Assembly (NCBI GenBank): GCA_001915545.1
Contig: MNQS01000020.1
Location: forward strand, 1-41,887
Length of the DNA: 41,887 bases
DNA from: Bacteroides sp. 43_108
GTDB taxonomy: Bacteria; Bacteroidota; Bacteroidia; Bacteroidales; Bacteroidaceae
Direction: 5' to 3'
The position numbers and the translations under genes are program-made. Below the pieces are notes generated by a model. That model worked only from the letters and a program-made list of their open reading frames with translations, was not told where the DNA came from and made no database searches. The stretch's first letter is position 1; each line of letters starts with the position of its first letter. Of this stretch, positions 34,868 to 40,272 are shown in pieces.

Positions 34868-35081
34868 TTCTCTCCGAAAGAGAAGTGGTAGCGTATAACA
34901 TTGATGATAAGTGGCTGAAAAACAGATTATGTTCGGTTCGAGCGACTGGGAATGCTTAACATTCATTGAAGTAGAACCGGTTTAGAACTCGGATTGAGAC
35001 TTAAAAAACAAGCTGTTTATGCCGTTATAATCAATAAAATACGTATATTTGCACCGTCAAATACTTCTCTTTCGGAGAGAA
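34868..35081 (+). promoter_or_regulatory. Invertible promoter segment of the fimbrial operon (currently facing away)
   Basis: Bounded by a perfect 19-bp inverted repeat (34868-34886 and 35063-35081), 176 bp apart. The arms are CTTCTCT and AGAGAA around the centre TTCGG, that is, the capsule inverton site with a different centre. A -7 TATATTTG (35044-35051) reads rightward, away from the fimbrial genes. Inversion would put it at 34898-34905 on the minus strand, about 95 nt before DUF3575. Confidence 0.85.
35044..35051 (+). promoter_or_regulatory. -7 element inside the fimbrial inverton
   Basis: TATATTTG matches TAnnTTTG and is 12 nt from the repeat arm, a spacing similar to the capsule inverton. 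The -33 box is not a perfect TTG at 19 nt. Confidence 0.6.
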
Positions 35082-35093
35082 ACGGGCAAATAC

Positions 35094-35205
35094 TCAACAG
35101 TTTATCGCCTTGGCGGGATTTTCCCGCACTATTTCAACGACTTGTTTTTTAAACTCCAATGGTTGCTCTCTGAAGTTTGGCAAAACATTTTTTCGGTTGC
35201 ATGAT
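35094..35205 (-). pseudogene. Possible transposase N-terminal remnant
   Basis: A minus-strand open stretch of about 37 codons without an ATG, ending at a TGA at 35096-35094. It contains NFREQPLEFKKQVVEIVREN, which resembles the first helix of IS3-type OrfA proteins ('.EEFK.QVVE.V'). The helix-turn-helix that should follow is missing. Weak evidence. Confidence 0.25.
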
Positions 35206-35234
35206 TCCTGTCAAATCATTCCGTCTCCTGTCTG

Positions 35235-35445
35235 TCTCTTTTTAAGAAAAATACCGTTCAGGAAAAGACCTGGTTTTCTACTGTTTATTTTTTGAACGGT
35301 AATTTTTACTAAACAAATCGCAAATGCCCGCTTAACGGCTCATCTGTTTTTTCATTCTGACGGACAATAAATTTCGTTAATCGTGAAGCGCTTATTTGAT
35401 TTTTGCGTATCTTTGCACTTGCAAAATACTTCTCTTAAAAAGAGA
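35235..35445 (+). promoter_or_regulatory. Probable third inverton, degenerate left site
   Basis: 13-bp perfect inverted repeat (35235-35247 and 35433-35445). The right site reads ATACTTCTCT-TAAAA-AGAGAT, the same arms as the other two invertons with a third centre. The left site keeps the centre but has decayed outer bases (TTTTTCT in place of CTTCTCT). A -7 TATCTTTG at 35408-35415 points right. In the inverted state it would fire leftward into the fimbrial inverton. Confidence 0.55.
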
Positions 35446-35477
35446 TGTTTTAAATTGCACAACTTTTCAGTTTCTAT

Positions 35478-35501
35478 AGCCATTTTCCGAATGGCTTTTT
35501 T
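35478..35501 (+). terminator. Rho-independent terminator right of the third inverton
   Basis: Perfect 6-bp stem AGCCAT (35478-35483) and ATGGCT (35491-35496) with a 7-nt loop, followed by TTTTTT on the plus strand. It would stop rightward transcripts from the OFF-oriented promoters before they run antisense into the recombinase gene. Confidence 0.7.
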
Positions 35502-35545
35502 GCTGTCCGTACGGTGTGCGGGTATTATGCAAATCTTTCTCCCGA

Positions 35546-36754
35546 TTACAGTGATTTTAGAATAAGGCTGTTGGCCTTGTCCACGACCGATGTGTCTAAT
35601 GAGGCAAGGTAGATACGCGTGGTATTCTCCGAATCGTGTCCCATCGCTTCGCTGATGGTGGAAATCGGAATGTTCTTGCTCTTTGCGATGGAAGCCCAGG
35701 CGTGGCGCGCGACATAGCTTGTCAGCGGTATGGCAAGCCCTAACTGCCGGCCTATTTTTTTCAGTTTGTCATTGACAAGATGGGCGGCGTTCTTGTATTG
35801 CTTTCGGGCATCCGTATCCATATCCCGGATGATCGGCAGCAGATAAGGAGTCGCGGACGTATCGTACTTGCCGACAATCTCCTGCATGGGTTTCTCCCAC
35901 TTGATAAAAAGCTGCTGTCCCGTCTTCTGGCGGCGATAGACCAGAACTCCGTTCTGCAAATCCTTCTTTTTCAGGTAAGCCATATCCACAAATGCCATTC
36001 CCCGGGTGTAGAATGAAAACATGAACAGATCTCTCGCATAATCCAGCACAGGACTGAGCGTCAGGTCCAGATCCCGTATCCGGCGGATTACTTTCAGCGG
36101 GACGGCACGTTTCACTGTTTTGTCCACGCCCGTATAGACATGTTTGAAGGGATAGCGCTGCACGGTCAGTTCCCTTTCCACCGCACGGTTATAGATGGCG
36201 CGCAGGTTGCGCATGTAAAAAGAGGAGGAGTTCGGGCAGACATTGATGCCTTTCAGAAAGGTCTCGTATTCCACCATCAGGTTGGAGTCCACTTCCTCGA
36301 ACAGCAGGTCCCGTTCGCCCCGGAAACGCAAAAAACTGTTCAAGGCGGTCGTATATGTTTCGGCCGTGCGCCTTTTGCCTATCTTTTTCAGTTCCTGTAT
36401 GAGTTGTCGTGCAAAGGAAAGGAAACCGCCACAGTCGGCCGGAGAGGAGAACACTTCCACCACCTTGTCGGCGGTATATCCCGTGTCGGAACGTTCGAGC
36501 CGTGCGATGACGCTCCGGAGCCGGGACAGGTCGTCTGCTATGGCGGTCTTCATGGAGAGCAGGTAATTCCTGCGTCCCTCTTCTGTGCCGGAAGCCACCA
36601 CGACCTCGGAAATGCCGGCATCCCATTCCGAAGGAAAAAGCCTGTAGCCGGTATGCAATTGTCTTACCAGACGGTTGTGAATCACTTGATAGTAGAGCGA
36701 GCCTTCCTTCATCTCGACGGAAGAGGCCCGGAATTTAACTTTTACTGTTGCCAT
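35546..36754 (-). CDS. Tyrosine site-specific recombinase, probable promoter invertase (Tsr-like)
   Basis: A 402-aa recombinase. It has an N-terminal arm-type domain (MATVKVKFRASSVEMKEGSL), a SAM-like core-binding domain (~110-200) and a catalytic domain. Catalytic residues: Arg251 (FYTRGM), Lys277 (RRQKTGQ), Arg350 in SYVARHAW, His373 (MGHDS) and nucleophile Tyr382 (RIYL). The usual His of HxxR is Tyr347, a substitution I associate with Bacteroides recombinases of this type. It is next to two invertons that share their site with the capsule inverton, so it is the best candidate invertase. The alternative is the integrase of the phage module to its right. Confidence 0.92.
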   Translation of the reverse strand: MATVKVKFRASSVEMKEGSLYYQVIHNRLVRQLHTGYRLFPSEWDAGISEVVVASGTEEGRRNYLLSMKTAIADDLSRLRSVIARLERSDTGYTADKVVEVFSSPADCGGFLSFARQLIQELKKIGKRRTAETYTTALNSFLRFRGERDLLFEEVDSNLMVEYETFLKGINVCPNSSSFYMRNLRAIYNRAVERELTVQRYPFKHVYTGVDKTVKRAVPLKVIRRIRDLDLTLSPVLDYARDLFMFSFYTRGMAFVDMAYLKKKDLQNGVLVYRRQKTGQQLFIKWEKPMQEIVGKYDTSATPYLLPIIRDMDTDARKQYKNAAHLVNDKLKKIGRQLGLAIPLTSYVARHAWASIAKSKNIPISTISEAMGHDSENTTRIYLASLDTSVVDKANSLILKSL

Positions 36755-36917
36755 ATTACTTAATTTTCAATGATTGATATTCTGTCATTAAAGAATATGG
36801 CAAACAGTCTGGCAAGGATGTAGTCCGGAAAAATATTACTATAATAATGTTTCTCAATCGTAAAATGAGAGAAAATCCACCTTGCTTAACATTTCTTTAC
36901 TTCGATATGGCGGAGAC

Positions 36918-37082
36918 ATGAAAGAATGTCATTATTGCACGGAACGGAAGAGGTGCGCGCACTGCATGCCTCTACCTGTTATGGAATGGAAAGATATAGA
37001 AATGGTGCGCTTGATGAAACGGAAAGCCGGTCCCGCCAATCTTCATTTAATATCCGGACATGGCCGGATAAGTCATCGGTAA
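36918..37082 (+). CDS. Possible 54-aa Cys-rich protein (CxxC...CxxC)
   Basis: The ATG at 36918 follows GGCGGAGAC. The peptide starts MKECHYCTERKRCAHCMPLP, with CHYC and CAHC pairs 6 residues apart, a possible zinc knuckle, then a basic tail. It is divergent from the recombinase. Short and without homologues known to me, so it could be chance. Confidence 0.3.
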   Translation: MKECHYCTERKRCAHCMPLPVMEWKDIEMVRLMKRKAGPANLHLISGHGRISHR

Positions 37083-37282
37083 TGCAGAATTGTTGCAATG
37101 TTTCCTGTTCGGCGCAGGCTGCCGGAAACAACCGTATAGCTGTACAGATGGCAGGATTTACCGGCACAATGGGTCTGGCGGATGTCAAATCTGTGGATTG
37201 GATGGTTTTCCAAACTACTGTTCTGGACCAGGCCCACTCGTGCCCGTTATAAATGGCCATATCAGGCAACGGGCTAAAATAT

Positions 37283-37334
37283 TCCGGACCGGGATGTATC
37301 TGAAACCATCATTTGAGATACATCCCGGTCCGGA
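37283..37334. terminator. 19-bp perfect hairpin closing the phage module
   Basis: Perfect 19-bp stem (37283-37301 with 37316-37334) and a 14-nt loop. On the minus strand it is followed by ATATTTTAG. It lies about 50 bp after the last phage-type gene, where a terminator is expected. The unusually long perfect stem also suits an element boundary. Confidence 0.6.
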
Positions 37335-37384
37335 GTAAATGTCGCTTCAATCAACACACCCTATCCAACGCTTGCAGTCCACCA

Positions 37385-37984
37385 TCATTTTTTGTCTATC
37401 TTTATATATTCCGAATACCTGATTTCCACATACGGGTTGTTGCTGGATATGGTCTGACGGATAGCTTTGACCCTCTTCCAGAACCACCATCCCTTGTATT
37501 CCACCCATACAGCCTGGTTAAGCGTCACGGGTATCTTTATGTCACCTTTGAGACGGTTCTCTTCAATCAGTCCGCTAAAATGTATATGCGGCGTGACCAT
37601 CTCCACTTTCTGCCGCAGTAGCGGGACGGTATCACGGACAATGAGCGTGTCGCGGACGGCGGCGTCTATCGGTGCTTTCACCTCGACCTCATGCCGGGCC
37701 GCCGCTTCGAGATTCCTGATTTTCACGCCGAGCCGCCTGATGGTTTCGGCATCCTCGGCACGGAACTCCTCATACTCGTCTATGGTCAGCCGCAGTGCCT
37801 TGGCATCGAGGGCCATCGTCGCTGAATCGGTCCGCATCCGCTTCACATCGGAAAGCAGGGCTGTGCTGTTCATGCGGAAACGGTCGCGTTCTTCCGTGAG
37901 GCGTATTGTCCACCGGTGCTGCAACCAGAGGATGCCGCCGAGCAGCAGCACGGTTATCAGAAGTGTTTTGTCCAGCCTATTCAT
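37385..37984 (-). CDS. DUF6549-like phage membrane protein with coiled coil
   Basis: A 199-aa protein with an N-terminal membrane helix (LLITVLLLGGILWLQ). A long charged coiled coil follows (RLTEERDRFRMNSTALL, DEYEEFRAEDAETIRRLGVKIRNLEAAARH), then a beta-rich C-terminus (HIHFSGLIEENRLKGDIKIPV, WVEYKGWWFWKRVKAIRQTI). It resembles DUF6549 proteins of Bacteroidales prophages. Topology (inner-membrane anchor, periplasmic rod) fits a spanin-like lysis role, but this is inference. It overlaps the 68-aa gene by 8 bp. Confidence 0.7.
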   Translation of the reverse strand: MNRLDKTLLITVLLLGGILWLQHRWTIRLTEERDRFRMNSTALLSDVKRMRTDSATMALDAKALRLTIDEYEEFRAEDAETIRRLGVKIRNLEAAARHEVEVKAPIDAAVRDTLIVRDTVPLLRQKVEMVTPHIHFSGLIEENRLKGDIKIPVTLNQAVWVEYKGWWFWKRVKAIRQTISSNNPYVEIRYSEYIKIDKK

Positions 37985-38183
37985 ATGTCACGGATTTTTC
38001 GGGAATGAACCAGACAAACTCATCCATGTAGGCCTCTTCCAACAGAACCAGCCCGCCCTTGTTTTTCCTGTCTTCACCGGACAGGTCCTCCACGACCAGC
38101 CCTCTCCGGCCGGCCAGTCCGCCAAGCTTCATGCGGGAAAGTTCCGGAGAAGCGATGATTTTCACATAAGTATTCTTTGTCAT
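37977..38183 (-). CDS. Small phage protein, 68 aa
   Basis: Starts MTKNTYVKIIASPEL, soluble, basic centre (LGGLAGRRGLVVEDLSGEDRK) and acidic/aromatic end (YMDEFVWFIPEKSV). Overlaps the next gene by 8 bp, as expected within a phage operon. Family not recognised. Confidence 0.65.
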   Translation of the reverse strand: MTKNTYVKIIASPELSRMKLGGLAGRRGLVVEDLSGEDRKNKGGLVLLEEAYMDEFVWFIPEKSVTYE

Positions 38184-38205
38184 AACCGGCAGTTTAAAAA
38201 TCGGG

Positions 38206-38505
38206 TTATTTATGCAGGTTCTGGCATTTCAGCAGCTCCCGGATGTCGGCCCGGATCTCGTGCAGGTCATTCTGCACCGTGTTGAGCTGCATCATGGTCG
38301 CCTCGAACACGGACTTGTCCAGCTTCATGGCGTTGATGCGGTCATACTGGTTCTTGATTTCCACTTCCAAACCGATACATTTGGTCTCCAGTTCTGCAAT
38401 CTGGGCCGTGTTGTTCACATGCTGTATGTACAGTGTCAGCGAGAACGAAAGTACCACGACGATAATCTTGAAGTACTTCACTACAAATTCCTTGAATTGT
38501 TCCAT
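38206..38505 (-). CDS. Small membrane/coiled-coil phage protein, 99 aa
   Basis: One N-terminal membrane helix (YFKIIVVVLSFSLTLYIQ) and a C-terminal coiled coil (AELETKCIGLEVEIKNQYDR, NTVQNDLHEIRADIRELLK). The layout resembles small holin-associated or DUF2746-like phage proteins. Flanked by another tiny membrane protein, so this part looks like a lysis cassette (inference). Confidence 0.7.
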   Translation of the reverse strand: MEQFKEFVVKYFKIIVVVLSFSLTLYIQHVNNTAQIAELETKCIGLEVEIKNQYDRINAMKLDKSVFEATMMQLNTVQNDLHEIRADIRELLKCQNLHK

Positions 38506-38509
38506 ATCA

Positions 38510-38668
38510 TTATTCCATTAAAAGTGAGAATGCCTCCCTGATGGCCCTTATCAGAACCTCAGCCGCCGCGCTGTCCCGGAATCCGTAGATGACCAGCGCG
38601 ACCATTATCACCAGATATATCCACCAGGCAATTTCTTCCCTGGTGACTTTATGTTTCCTTTTCACCAT
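38510..38668 (-). CDS. Tiny single-pass membrane protein, 52 aa
   Basis: ATG at 38668, overlapping the terminase small-subunit gene by 20 bp, stop TAA at 38512-38510. The sequence starts MVKRKHKVTREEIAWWIYLV and continues through one membrane helix (AWWIYLVIMVALVIYGF) to an amphipathic tail (EVLIRAIREAFSLLME). A basic cytoplasmic N-terminus and one helix fit a holin or antiholin-type peptide; function unproven. Confidence 0.6.
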   Translation of the reverse strand: MVKRKHKVTREEIAWWIYLVIMVALVIYGFRDSAAAEVLIRAIREAFSLLME

Positions 38669-39170
38669 CTGTCATAGGGTTTTGGGGTACGATCACATTG
38701 AAGATGACATTGCCGTCACTGCCCTCGATGCGCAGGCGGTTCTCCTCCTTGTGCCTGATGGGGAAGATATCCATCAGCGCCTTGGCGGCATTGACCGACA
38801 CGGCCCTGAGCGGCGCAGGGGAAAGCGGCACTCCGAAACGGTCGGTATAGTCCGAAGTGGCCGTCTCGTCCATGACGGCCTTGAGGGTCTCGGCCACCTG
38901 CAGCTTCACGGCCATCGTCTCCATCTCGAACCGTTCCGAGGAGAGCAGCGCCTTGATATGCGCCAGCACATGCGGTTTGTTCATCAGGTAATTGGCCGAA
39001 GCGTACGGATTCTTCACCGTATCCTCACCGAATACCTCCACAAAGCATTTTTTCGGCCGTCCGGCATACTCCAGCCCGCCGTTCACATAGAGGTTGCAGA
39101 ATTGCAGCTCCTGCTCCGTGAGCGGTTTCTCTTCCGGCCTATCCTGCGTGTTCGCTATCTTGTCTGACAT
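38649..39170 (-). CDS. Terminase small subunit-like protein
   Basis: A 173-aa protein. TEQELQFCNLYVNGGLEYAG, FVEVFGEDTVKNPYASANYL, MNKPHVLAHIKALL and an ATSDYTDRFG segment follow the pattern of terminase small subunits (Terminase_2/DUF-type HTH binding cos or pac DNA). The expected large subunit is not downstream; instead small membrane genes and a hairpin follow. The module may be rearranged or incomplete, or the family may have another role here. Confidence 0.72.
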   Translation of the reverse strand: MSDKIANTQDRPEEKPLTEQELQFCNLYVNGGLEYAGRPKKCFVEVFGEDTVKNPYASANYLMNKPHVLAHIKALLSSERFEMETMAVKLQVAETLKAVMDETATSDYTDRFGVPLSPAPLRAVSVNAAKALMDIFPIRHKEENRLRIEGSDGNVIFNVIVPQNPMTDGEKET

Positions 39171-39502
39171 CGTTTCTTCCTTCCTTTTCTGAAAGAGTAG
39201 CGGGTTTGTGTCCCGGAGGTTTTACAAAACCCGCCTTTTCGTTGCATAACAATTGTTCCATTAATGCGTCATAGAATACCTGGGCCAACGCATCGGCACA
39301 CGCCTCCGCGTCCGCCAGCGAGTTGATGAGCCGCAGGTTGAACTTGATTTCCAGGTCGTAGCCCGATATGAACGCCATCAGTTCGTTCCCGTCATAGCCC
39401 AGCGCCCCGTAGGTCCATCCGGTCCGCCGTGCGGAATGTGATGGTCTCGGGAATCCGTTCCCGGTCAATGCCTGGGGCTTCCTTATTCGTGTCCATACTC
39501 AT
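39139..39502 (-). pseudogene. Small phage gene with a +1 frame change (mutation or programmed)
   Basis: The ATG at 39502 overlaps the exonuclease stop (ATGA) and reads MSMDTNKEAPGIDRERIPET, then ITFRTADRMDLRGAGL, before a stop. From about 39418 the +1 frame is open and protein-like (TYGALGYDGNELMAFISGYD, LEIKFNLRLINSLADAEACA, FYDALMEQLLCNEK) and runs to 39139, overlapping the terminase gene. The total length is one base more than a multiple of three. Both halves look like one protein of about 120 aa. No family recognised. Confidence 0.6.
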
Positions 39503-40266
39503 ATCTTGAAATATTTACGGGTTTTCTCTTTCTTCTGCATGGCGGTTGCCGTCCCTTCCGTCTGGCGCAGACGGGAGGTATAGACCCCCAGGATGTCGAG
39601 CGTGGCCGTCACGTCGGCAGCCGCATCGTGGGCATCGTCCAGTTCCACGCCCAACCTTGAGGCTACCAGTTCCAGTTTGTACGAGGTGACCTCCGGATCG
39701 GCGGCAAAAGCCAGCCGCCCCAAGGCAAGCGTGTCGATGTAGTGCGGCTGGAAGTTGCCGTAATAGTCCCTGCTCCCGGAAAAGGTCTTTTCAAACTCGG
39801 CGGCCAGTCCGGCATAGTTCACCAGCTGTTGCAGGAATCCGATGTCGAAGGCGATGTTCTGTCCGACCAGCACGGGCTTGCACTGGTTGCCCTTCGAGAG
39901 GGTGGCGCGTTTGGCGAAGGCGATGACTTCTCCGGCCACCTTCTTCATGTCCATACCCTGCGTGCGCAGCATCTCCATGGTAATGGCGGAATAGTCCAAT
40001 GCCGCCTGTTCGTACTTCATCGGGACATATTCCTGTCCTTTCGCCTGCTCATGGCGGGTACGCAACACCTTGCGCCGGGGAAGTCCCGCGTCCTGTTTCC
40101 CGTAGGGGGCGATATACGCCTGGTAGCGGTCGAATACCTGCCATGTGTCGAAACGGACGGCCTGCAGGGCGATCTGCGTGCAGGCGCATTCACGGCAGTC
40201 CAGCCCTCCGGTCTCGAAATCCAGCCCGATGCCTACATATATTTTCTGTTCAGTCTGTGGTGCCAT
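39499..40266 (-). CDS. DEDDh 3'-5' exonuclease (DnaQ/RNase T superfamily)
   Basis: A 255-aa protein with all exonuclease motifs: LDFETGGLD (Asp16, Glu18), GQNIAFDIGFL (Asp141) and HDAAADV (His213, Asp218). It has a Zn-like CRECAC cluster near residue 24. It lies 6 bp downstream of a DNA polymerase III alpha gene, so it could proofread for that polymerase, as in phage or plasmid replication modules with their own Pol III. Confidence 0.9.
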   Translation of the reverse strand: MAPQTEQKIYVGIGLDFETGGLDCRECACTQIALQAVRFDTWQVFDRYQAYIAPYGKQDAGLPRRKVLRTRHEQAKGQEYVPMKYEQAALDYSAITMEMLRTQGMDMKKVAGEVIAFAKRATLSKGNQCKPVLVGQNIAFDIGFLQQLVNYAGLAAEFEKTFSGSRDYYGNFQPHYIDTLALGRLAFAADPEVTSYKLELVASRLGVELDDAHDAAADVTATLDILGVYTSRLRQTEGTATAMQKKEKTRKYFKI

Positions 40267-40272
40267 ATCTTC

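Larger units (their letters stand above)
36755..37384. other. Gene-poor stretch between the recombinase and the phage module
   Basis: Contains an imperfect dyad TTTCTCA...TGAGAGAAA (36850-36874) about 95 bp upstream of the recombinase ATG, a doubtful Cys-rich small ORF (36918-37082) and a 19-bp perfect hairpin (37283-37334). No other gene is supported. Confidence 0.5.

Noticed and set aside
20194..35081. A possible 15-kb inversion between the capsule and fimbrial sites
   Set aside because: The arms match but the 5-nt centres differ (TATGG versus TTCGG), which should block productive exchange by a tyrosine recombinase.
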